The notes under the pieces were generated by a model. It saw nothing but the letters and a program-made list of their open reading frames with translations, did no database searches and had not been told where the DNA came from. A DNA stretch of 64,000 nt, taken from contig NZ_AZUZ01000001.1 in NCBI RefSeq assembly GCF_000513955.1, positions 172,588-236,587 of the forward strand, given 5' to 3'. The translations under genes and the position numbers were made by a program. Below, one piece after another: positions 1 through 6,285 of this stretch; position 1 is the first letter of the stretch, and each line of letters begins with the position of its first letter. The stretch is from Pseudoxanthomonas suwonensis J47. Its GTDB lineage: Bacteria; Pseudomonadota; Gammaproteobacteria; Xanthomonadales; Xanthomonadaceae.

Positions 1-673
1 CGGCCAGGCGCGGGTAGTACTCGGCCTGTTCCGGCAGCACCGGCTCCTCGACGAACAGCGGCCGGTACGGTTCCAGCTCGCGCAGCAGCACGCGCGCCAT
101 CGGCGCGGCGACGCGGCCGTGGAAGTCGATGCCGAAGTCGACGCTGTCGCCGAAGGCCTCGCGTACGGCGGCGACGCGCGCCAGCGCCGCGTCGACCGCA
201 CGCGGGCTGTCGAGCAGCTTCAGCTCCTCGGTGCCGTTGAACTTGAAGGTGTCGAAGCCCAGTTCGCGGTAGCCGCGGATCTGTTCAACCAGCTCGGCCG
301 GGCGGTCGCCGCCGACCCAGCGGTAGGTCTTCATGCGCTCGCGCACCAGGCCGCCGAGCAGTTCGTACACCGGCACGCCCAGGGCCTTGCCCTTGATGTC
401 CCACAGCGCCTGGTCGATGCCGGCGATGGCGCTCATGAGCACCGGCCCGCCTCGATAGAAACCGCCGCGGTACAGGGTCTGCCACAGGTCGTTGATCCGC
501 GACGGATCGCGCCCGACCAGGTACTCGGCCAGTTCGTGCACCGCCGCCTCGACAGTGCGCGCGCGCCCCTCGACGACCGGCTCGCCCCAGCCGCTGATGC
601 CCTCGTCGGTCTCGACCTTGAGGAACAGCCAGCGTGGCGCGGCATGCCACGTGGTGAGGCGGCTGATCTTCAT
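1..673 (-). CDS. dgoD: Galactonate dehydratase DgoD, partial (C-terminus beyond window)
   Basis: Enolase-superfamily enzyme (mandelate racemase subgroup) that dehydrates D-galactonate to 2-dehydro-3-deoxy-galactonate. The first ~224 residues are present, starting [15 protein letters not shown]. The N-terminal capping domain is followed by the start of the barrel, with [10 protein letters not shown] and the metal-ligand region IDFHGR, both typical of DgoD; the rest runs off the left edge. The ATG at 673 has an AAGGA site 7 nt upstream and is translationally linked to dgoA through a tandem 14-bp repeat. It is in one operon with dgoA and probably supplies galactose catabolism for the adjacent xyloglucan genes. 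Related acid-sugar dehydratases are possible, but the DgoA neighbour supports galactonate. Confidence 0.9.
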   Translation of the reverse strand, partial: MKISRLTTWHAAPRWLFLKVETDEGISGWGEPVVEGRARTVEAAVHELAEYLVGRDPSRINDLWQTLYRGGFYRGGPVLMSAIAGIDQALWDIKGKALGVPVYELLGGLVRERMKTYRWVGGDRPAELVEQIRGYRELGFDTFKFNGTEELKLLDSPRAVDAALARVAAVREAFGDSVDFGIDFHGRVAAPMARVLLRELEPYRPLFVEEPVLPEQAEYYPRLA

Positions 674-715
674 CGAGTGTCCTTCATCGGGTGTCCTTCA
701 TCCGTGGTCCTTCAT
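674..715 (-). repeat. Tandem 14-bp repeat forming overlapping minigenes between dgoA and dgoD
   Basis: Read on the minus strand, three 14-bp units of the form ATGAAGGACNNNNG stand in tandem, and the fourth ATGAAG is the dgoD start. ATGs fall at 715, 701, 687 and 673. The first lies in the dgoA frame and ends at the dgoA stop. The ATGs at 701 and 687 each open a five-codon frame (MKDTR) whose TGA overlaps the next ATG. Each unit also carries AAGGA, a Shine-Dalgarno core placed for the following ATG. The layout suggests stepwise re-initiation from dgoA to dgoD. The repeat and overlaps are seen directly; the function is inferred. Confidence 0.7.
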
Positions 716-1366
716 CGACGCCGTGCGCAAGGCCAGGCGGAACCGGCGCGCGTTGGCGCGCGTGGTTTCGACGTCCTGGCCGGGGCGGTAGAGCTCGCCG
801 CCGATGCCCGCGCCGTCGCTGCCGGCGGCGAGGTAGGCGACCAGCGCATCCGGGCTCACGCCGCCGACCACGAACAGCGGCACCGGCGGCAGCACCGCGC
901 GCAGCGCACGCACGTGGCCGGGGCCATAGGTGGCGGCGGGAAACAGCTTGAGCATCTGCGCGCCGGCGTCGAGCGCGGCGAAGGCTTCGCTGGCGGTGGC
1001 GAAGCCGGCGACCACCTGCAGCCCGGCCGCCACGGCGTGGCGGATCAGCAGCGGGTTGGTGTTCGGGGTGACGATGAAGCGCGCCCCAAGCTCCTGCAGG
1101 GTGTCCACTTCGGCCGGGCGCAGCACGGTGCCGCCGCCGATCCAGGCGCGGTCGCCGTATGCCTGCACGGCAGCCGCGATGCCCCGCGCCCAGTCGGGCG
1201 AATTGAGCGGGATCTCGATCGCGTCGTAGCCCTCGTCGACCAGCGCGCCGAGGTGTGCCCGGGCCTCGTCCGCGCCGACGCCGCGCAGGATCGCGACCAG
1301 CGGCAGCCGGAACGGCAGGCGGGCAGGGTGTCCGTCGGCGGGCGACGGCGAGGCCGGATCAGTCAT
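698..1366 (-). CDS. dgoA: 2-dehydro-3-deoxy-6-phosphogalactonate aldolase
   Basis: Class I aldolase of the KDPG/KDPGal family (222 aa) that splits KDPGal into pyruvate and glyceraldehyde 3-phosphate, the last step of the De Ley-Doudoroff galactose route. The family pattern is clear: LVAILRGV near the start, IEIPLNSP, the WIGGGTVL strand, FIVTPNTNP, the Schiff-base lysine in MLKLFPA, and VVGGVSPD. The start chosen (MTDPASP) lies where family similarity begins; a longer frame upstream looks like GC-rich read-through. It is divergent from the LysR-type gene and first in the operon with dgoD. No 2-keto-3-deoxygalactonate kinase is in view, so it may lie past the left edge. Confidence 0.92.
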   Translation of the reverse strand: MTDPASPSPADGHPARLPFRLPLVAILRGVGADEARAHLGALVDEGYDAIEIPLNSPDWARGIAAAVQAYGDRAWIGGGTVLRPAEVDTLQELGARFIVTPNTNPLLIRHAVAAGLQVVAGFATASEAFAALDAGAQMLKLFPAATYGPGHVRALRAVLPPVPLFVVGGVSPDALVAYLAAGSDGAGIGGELYRPGQDVETTRANARRFRLALRTASMKDHG

Positions 1367-1610
1367 GCGCAGGCACGCACGCAGGACGCGGCGTCGAACG
1401 GGACGGTGCAGCGGACACGGGTTCCGTTCCGCGCCGCGGTGTAGTGGAACCAGCCATGGCCTCCTCCCAGGCGTCGCGAATCCCGGCCGCGCCATGGTGC
1501 GGGGCAGGGGTGGATTCGAGCGGCGGTAGCCTCGCTCGGGCAGCTATGTTGGGCAAATGAAATTTTCGCCGTAATCTATTCCCATGCTGAATAGATCTCC
1601 GGAGGGGGAG
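1367..1610. promoter_or_regulatory. Divergent control region between dgoA and the LysR-type regulator
   Basis: This 244-bp non-coding stretch separates dgoA (minus) from the regulator (plus). Most of it is as GC-rich as its surroundings, but about 1540-1595 is strikingly AT-rich and holds an imperfect dyad, TGAAATTTTCG, near 1558. LysR-type regulators normally bind such divergent regions at T-N11-A dyads, so this is the probable operator and twin promoter. I cannot assign exact -35/-10 boxes with confidence. Confidence 0.5.
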
Positions 1611-2573
1611 ATGGCAAAGCCGATCAACCATGCGCACTGGTCCAATCCGTCGCGGCTGAAGACGCGGCACCTGCTCCTGCTGATGCATCTGGACGAGCAG
1701 GGCTCGGTGCTGCGCGCGGCCGAGGCGGCGCGCATGACCCAGCCGGCGGCATCGAAGCTGCTGGCCGAGATGGAGGGCCTGCTCGGCGTGCCGCTGTTCG
1801 AGCGCCATGCCCGCGGGGTGGCGCCGACATGGTACGGCCAGGTGCTGATCCGGCGCGCGCGCAGCGCCTTGCTGGAGATCGGCCGCGCCCAGGAGGAGAT
1901 CGCCGCGCTGCGCGACGGGCGCATGGGCCAGGCCTCGATCGGCACCGTGGTCAATCCGGGCACCAACCTGGTCCCGCAGGCGGTGGCCGCGGTCAAGCGC
2001 CAGCACCCGGACATCCTGGTGCGGATCGAGATGGACTACAGCCGGCCGCTGGTGGCCAAGCTGCTGGACGGCCAGCTGGACCTGGTCATCGGCCGGATCA
2101 TGGATCCGGAGGACGGCGCCGAGCTGGTGTTCGAACCGCTGGCCGACGAACCGCATTCGGTGGTGGTGCGCGCCGGCCACCCGCTGGCCGGGCGCGCCGC
2201 GGTCGCGCACGCGGACCTGGAGGAGTACGGCTGGATCCTGCCGCCGCCGGACAGCGTGCTGCGCGCGCGCCTGGAAACGATGTTCCTCGAGCGCGGCCTG
2301 GTGGGCTCGCGCAGTACCGTCGAGACCTCCTCGCTGCCGGTGACGATCAACCTGCTGCGCTCCAGCGATCTGCTCACCGCGCTGCCGGTGGAGGCGGTGG
2401 CGCCCTATGTGCAGGCGCAGCAACTGGCGGTCCTGCCGCTCGAGCTGGGGGTGAGCATGGAATCGTTCGGCATCGTCCGCCGCCGTGGCCACCAGCTGTC
2501 GCCGGCCGCGGAAAAGATGCTGGAAGCGCTGCGCGGCACGGCCCAGGAGCTGTATTCCGCGGGCGCCCGCTGA
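1611..2573 (+). CDS. LysR-family transcriptional regulator, probable galactonate/galactose regulator
   Basis: A 320-aa LysR-type regulator. The winged helix-turn-helix spans about residues 10-70 (RLKTRHLLLLMHLDEQGSVL, then AAEAARMTQPAASKLL), followed by a periplasmic-binding-like effector domain to the C-terminus. It resembles the GbpR/galactose-binding-protein regulator subgroup. An in-frame ATG exists at 1584, but only the ATG at 1611 has a strong site (GGAGGGGGAG just upstream), so I start there. It is divergent from dgoA-dgoD, the classic layout for a LysR regulator of the neighbouring operon, and the effector is probably a galactose or galactonate derivative. It may also reach the nearby TonB receptor genes; nothing in the sequence proves that. 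Confidence 0.88.
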   Translation: MAKPINHAHWSNPSRLKTRHLLLLMHLDEQGSVLRAAEAARMTQPAASKLLAEMEGLLGVPLFERHARGVAPTWYGQVLIRRARSALLEIGRAQEEIAALRDGRMGQASIGTVVNPGTNLVPQAVAAVKRQHPDILVRIEMDYSRPLVAKLLDGQLDLVIGRIMDPEDGAELVFEPLADEPHSVVVRAGHPLAGRAAVAHADLEEYGWILPPPDSVLRARLETMFLERGLVGSRSTVETSSLPVTINLLRSSDLLTALPVEAVAPYVQAQQLAVLPLELGVSMESFGIVRRRGHQLSPAAEKMLEALRGTAQELYSAGAR

Positions 2574-2653
2574 GCGGTTTCCCTCGGGGTTCCCCCGATG
2601 GGTGCGTCTCCCGACCAAGGTAGGGGGGGAATGAAGTGCTTCTTTTTTTGGAA

Positions 2654-2667
2654 TGTTAGCGCTACCT
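2654..2667 (+). promoter_or_regulatory. LacI-type operator in the promoter of the first TonB receptor
   Basis: TGTTAGCGCTACCT has the perfect core palindrome TAGCGCTA and differs by one base from the 14-mer that I recall as the xyl-box of the Xanthomonas xylan system (TGGTAGCGCTAACA read on the other strand). It lies in the only AT-rich part of the 195-bp intergenic region. A possible -35 (TTGGAA, 2648-2653) lies just left of it and a possible -10 (TGTGAT, 2669-2674) just right, so a bound repressor would block the promoter. No LacI-family gene is in this window, so the regulator would be encoded elsewhere. Confidence 0.6.
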
Positions 2668-2768
2668 TTGTGATGACGGTCCGGCCTGGGGAGCTCACGC
2701 ACGGCCGCCGTCCACAACCCAAACACAAGCTGGTCGATCGTTTACAGGTCTCTGGGAGGGGAACTGCA

Positions 2769-5700
2769 ATGTCGAGGCAACACCTTCGCGCCGCCCGCGC
2801 CGGCGCCATGCCGTACGCGTCTTTCCGTACCAACCGATGCACGCTGGCGCTGGGGATCGCCCTGGCGCTGTCATCCGTCGCCCTGCAGGCCCAGGCCCAG
2901 GCGACGGCCGATCCCGCTCCCGCGAACGAAGCGGTCGATCTCGAGACCGTCGAAGTGAAGGGCCTGCGCGGCAGCCTGATGCGCGCGCAGGACATCAAGC
3001 AGGACGCCGAACAGATCATCGACTCGGTGACCGCCGAGGACATCGGCGCGCTGCCCGACCGCAGCGTCACCGAGACCCTGAAGCGCGTTTCGGGCGTGAC
3101 CGTTACCGGTTTCGCGGCGCGTGACGATACCGACCACTTCTCCGCCGAAGGCAGTGGCGTGATGATCCGCGGCCTGACCTTCGTGCGCGGCGAACTGAAC
3201 GGCCGCGACGTGTTCAGCGCCAACGGCGGCCGCGGCCTGAGCTTCGAGGAGATCCCGTCCGAGCTGATGGCCGGCGTGGACGTGTACAAGAACCCGTCGG
3301 CCGAGATCATCGAGGGCGGCCTCGGCGGCACGGTCAACCTGCGCACCCGCAAGCCGTTCGACGAGCCGGGCCGCAAGATCGCCGGCAGCGTCGACGTCAA
3401 CTACGGCGACAAGGCCAAGGACGCGCGTCCGTCCGCCTCGTTCCTGTTCTCCGACCGCTGGCAGACCGGCGTCGGCGAGATGGGCTTCCTGGTCAACGCT
3501 TCGTACTCCGAGCTGGCCACCCAGTCCGACGGCATCCAGATCCAGCCGTTCTCCCGTCGCGGCCGCACCCCGGCCGAGCAGCCGGAAGGCCTGCCCAACG
3601 GCGAAGGCTGGGTGTACGACTGGGAAGTCGACAACTGGGTTCCCTCGGACAGCCAGCGCGACCTGCTGCTGGAAGGCACCGACCGCGACCACGTGTTCGT
3701 TCCCGGCGGCGTGAACTGGCGCCGCACCGACTTCGAGCGCAAGCGCCAGGGCGGCGCGATCGCGTTCCAGTGGCGCCCGAACGACGACACCGAGATCTCC
3801 ACCCAGGTCATCACCTCCAAGTACGACATGACCTGGCGCGAGCACTTCATGGAGTACGCCGGCGCCGGCGAGGCCAACAACACCGACAACTGGACCGGCG
3901 ACCCCAATTACTTCGGCAACGCCTACGACGGCGGCGACGGCCTGGCCGACCGCACCAACCGCCTGATCCCGATGCCGGGCACCCGCTTCCTGTACGACGA
4001 GAACGGCCGCTTCCTCAAGGGCTCGATCCGCCTGGGCGGCTGGCGCGGCCAGCCGGGCGACGATTCCAACGGCATGTACCAGGGCCCGGGCATCCAGTTC
4101 GCCGTCGGCAACCGCTACAACGTGCAGAGCTCGCAGACCACCGACTGGTCGACCAGCATCCGGCACTACATGACCGACAAGCTGATCATGCGGGCCGACT
4201 TCCAGTACGTGAAGGCCGAGAGCGACCAGGTGGACTTCTCCGTCCACACCTCGACGCTGATGGAAGGCATCACCCTGGACCTGACCGGCAAGTACCCGTC
4301 GGTCACCCTGGACGACCCGAGCTTCCCGCTGCAGCAGCAGAACTACTTCTGGCGTTCGGCCATGGACCACCTGGCCGACAACGAGGGCACCGAGCGCGCG
4401 GCGCGCCTGGACTTCGAGTACAGCTTCGACAGCGACTGGTGGCGCATGGCCCGCTTCGGCGTCCGCCTGGCCGACCGCGAGTACACCAGCTTCTACACCA
4501 CCTACAACTGGCGGGTGATCTCCGACGACTGGAACCGCATCCAGAACCCGGATCCGACCCGCCCGCCGGTGGCCTGGATCGACCAGTTCTACGGCGACCA
4601 GTCGCAGCTCTACACGCTGAAGGACTTCTTCCGCGGCAAGGCCAACGTCCCGACCCAGTTCTGGGCCGCGGCCGACAGCTTCGTCGACATCGCCAAGGTG
4701 CGCGACACGCTGGCGACCATTCCCGGCGCGCAGTGGCAGCCGATCGCCTACTCGCCGGATGCGGTCAACAGCCAGGATGAGCGCACCCAAGCGGCCTACG
4801 GCATCCTGTACTTCGACAACAGCGCCAACGGCCTGCCGGTGGACGGCAACGTCGGCGTGCGCGTGGTCAAGACCAGCGTCGAGTCCGTCGGCGGCGGCCT
4901 GATGCCGGACATGACCGGCTCGTACCTGGAGGACGTCCTGCCGGAAGTCCGCGAGGCGTTCTACGGCCAGTACTTCGAGAACACCACCCGCAGTTCGTAC
5001 ACCGACGTGCTGCCCAGCCTGAACGTCCGCGTCCGCTTCGACCACGGCCTGCAGTGGCGCTTCGCCGCGTCGAAGGCCATCGCGCGTCCGGAGTTCCGCC
5101 TGATGCAGAACTGGATCACGCTCGGCGCCAGCGCGGCCGGCTGCGCCACCGCCCGCCGCGACGGCCTGCGCGAGGAGATGTGCGGCTTCGACGACCTGAG
5201 CTACAGCGGCAGCGGCGGCAACCCCGAGCTGAAGCCGATGCGCGCCAACCAGTTCGACACCGCGCTGGAGTGGTACTTCGGTCCGGCCAACAGCGCCTAC
5301 ATCACCGTGTTCGCCAAGGACGTCAAGGACTACTTCGCGACCTCGCTCGGCTCGGAGATCCTGCAGGACGGCCGCGAGTACGTGATGACCCGCACCCGCA
5401 ACCTGGACGAAGGCAAGATCCGCGGTTTCGAGCTGGGCTACTCGCAGTTCTTCGACTTCCTGCCGGGCTTCGGCGTGCAGGCCAACTACACCTTCGTGGA
5501 CAGCTCGGGCGGCACCAACGCCGACGTGAGCATCCCCGACGGCACGCCGGCGGAAGTCCCGGTCGAGCTGCCGCTGGAAGGCCTGTCCCGCCGCAGCTAC
5601 AACGTGATGGGCATCTACGAACGCGGGCCGGTCTCGCTTCGCCTGGCCTACAACTGGCGTTCGCGCTACCTGCTGACCTCCAGCGACGTGATGCCGGCGA

Positions 5701-5936
5701 TGCGCCAGCCGGTGTGGAACGACGACTACGGCCAGCTGGACGGTTCGATCTTCTTCAACATCAACGCGAACATGCAGCTGGGCCTGCAGGCCAACAACCT
5801 CACCAACAGCACCACCAAGCTGCTGATGGGGCCGCGTGGCTACCGTCGCGACGGGTTCATCGACGAGACGCTGTACAAGCGCGCCTGGTTCGAGAACGAC
5901 CGTCGCTACTCGCTGGTGCTGCGCGCCAGCTGGTAA
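2769..5936 (+). CDS. TonB-dependent receptor 1 (carbohydrate type)
   Basis: Outer-membrane active transporter of 1055 aa. A long n-region and Sec signal (TLALGIALALSSVALQAQAQ) are followed by a TonB-box-like ETVEVKG, the plug (IGALPDRSVTETLKRVSGVT, IRGL, DVYKNPSAEIIEGGLGGTVNL) and a beta-barrel ending in aromatic Trp. This is the Xanthomonas/Caulobacter subfamily used for plant oligosaccharides. The ATG at 2769 is preceded by GGGAGGGG; an upstream in-frame ATG at 2598 would lie before the operator and lacks a signal peptide. It is paralogous to the next receptor and closed off by its own terminator. The probable cargo is xyloglucan oligosaccharides, inferred from context. Confidence 0.93.
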   Translation: MSRQHLRAARAGAMPYASFRTNRCTLALGIALALSSVALQAQAQATADPAPANEAVDLETVEVKGLRGSLMRAQDIKQDAEQIIDSVTAEDIGALPDRSVTETLKRVSGVTVTGFAARDDTDHFSAEGSGVMIRGLTFVRGELNGRDVFSANGGRGLSFEEIPSELMAGVDVYKNPSAEIIEGGLGGTVNLRTRKPFDEPGRKIAGSVDVNYGDKAKDARPSASFLFSDRWQTGVGEMGFLVNASYSELATQSDGIQIQPFSRRGRTPAEQPEGLPNGEGWVYDWEVDNWVPSDSQRDLLLEGTDRDHVFVPGGVNWRRTDFERKRQGGAIAFQWRPNDDTEISTQVITSKYDMTWREHFMEYAGAGEANNTDNWTGDPNYFGNAYDGGDGLADRTNRLIPMPGTRFLYDENGRFLKGSIRLGGWRGQPGDDSNGMYQGPGIQFAVGNRYNVQSSQTTDWSTSIRHYMTDKLIMRADFQYVKAESDQVDFSVHTSTLMEGITLDLTGKYPSVTLDDPSFPLQQQNYFWRSAMDHLADNEGTERAARLDFEYSFDSDWWRMARFGVRLADREYTSFYTTYNWRVISDDWNRIQNPDPTRPPVAWIDQFYGDQSQLYTLKDFFRGKANVPTQFWAAADSFVDIAKVRDTLATIPGAQWQPIAYSPDAVNSQDERTQAAYGILYFDNSANGLPVDGNVGVRVVKTSVESVGGGLMPDMTGSYLEDVLPEVREAFYGQYFENTTRSSYTDVLPSLNVRVRFDHGLQWRFAASKAIARPEFRLMQNWITLGASAAGCATARRDGLREEMCGFDDLSYSGSGGNPELKPMRANQFDTALEWYFGPANSAYITVFAKDVKDYFATSLGSEILQDGREYVMTRTRNLDEGKIRGFELGYSQFFDFLPGFGVQANYTFVDSSGGTNADVSIPDGTPAEVPVELPLEGLSRRSYNVMGIYERGPVSLRLAYNWRSRYLLTSSDVMPAMRQPVWNDDYGQLDGSIFFNINANMQLGLQANNLTNSTTKLLMGPRGYRRDGFIDETLYKRAWFENDRRYSLVLRASW

Positions 5937-5949
5937 GAGGGTGCGGCAG

Positions 5950-5990
5950 GGAAGCCCGCGCGGTGGGGAGCCGCGCGGGCTTCCGTTTGT
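5950..5990 (+). terminator. Rho-independent terminator after TonB receptor 1
   Basis: A 14-bp perfect GC-rich stem (5950-5963 with 5971-5984) and a 7-nt loop are followed by a T-rich run (GTTTGT). It starts 13 bp after the receptor stop codon. It makes receptor 1 a separate transcription unit from receptor 2 and the glycosidases. Confidence 0.8.
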
Positions 5991-6065
5991 CCGGGGTGCA
6001 ACGCCCCGCAAAGCGTGGCCGCCGTCACATCAATGGGGGCCGCGCCAGCGTCCGGGGAGCTTGGA

Positions 6066-6078
6066 AAACCATAGGTTT
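6066..6078 (+). promoter_or_regulatory. Candidate operator upstream of TonB receptor 2
   Basis: AAACC-ATA-GGTTT is a perfect 5-bp inverted repeat with a 3-bp spacer, located in an AT-richer island (about 6060-6135) of the 349-bp gap between the two receptors. The rest of the gap holds only the terminator at its left end and the receptor leader at its right end. The dyad differs from the LacI-type box before receptor 1, so the two receptors may answer to different regulators. No binding protein can be named. Confidence 0.35.
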
Positions 6079-6285
6079 ACCGGTGTGATATTCCGCGTCG
6101 ATATAGCTCAGGCGCAAATCTTCATTGGTTTTGGGCAGCGGCAGCTGCCTATGGTGCCGGCCGAGGGTATCCCCGGCCGCGCGTTGCAGTCCTTCCTCCG
6201 CGAATGACAGCGCTGGCGAACCCCCGCCGGCCCTGCCGGCCCACAACGAAGTTTTCGGTCGTCAGTGTCCTGGGAGGGAACTGTG

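Noticed and set aside
2629-2650. T-tract after GAAGTGCTTC as a terminator of the LysR gene
   Set aside because: The possible stem is only 3-4 bp, so the T-run is more likely part of the receptor promoter.
1359-2726. A 455-codon minus-strand frame across the LysR gene
   Set aside because: It is an antisense shadow; the plus strand encodes a complete LysR-type regulator with a good ribosome-binding site.
2598-2768. Upstream ATG of TonB receptor 1 at 2598
   Set aside because: It lies before the operator and promoter and gives an N-terminus without a signal peptide; ATG 2769 has a strong site.
2871-6011. A 1046-codon open frame on the minus strand opposite TonB receptor 1
   Set aside because: It is the mirror of a GC-rich gene with strong codon bias; its translation is Val/Ala/Gly/Arg-rich without domains, and the plus strand encodes a clear receptor.
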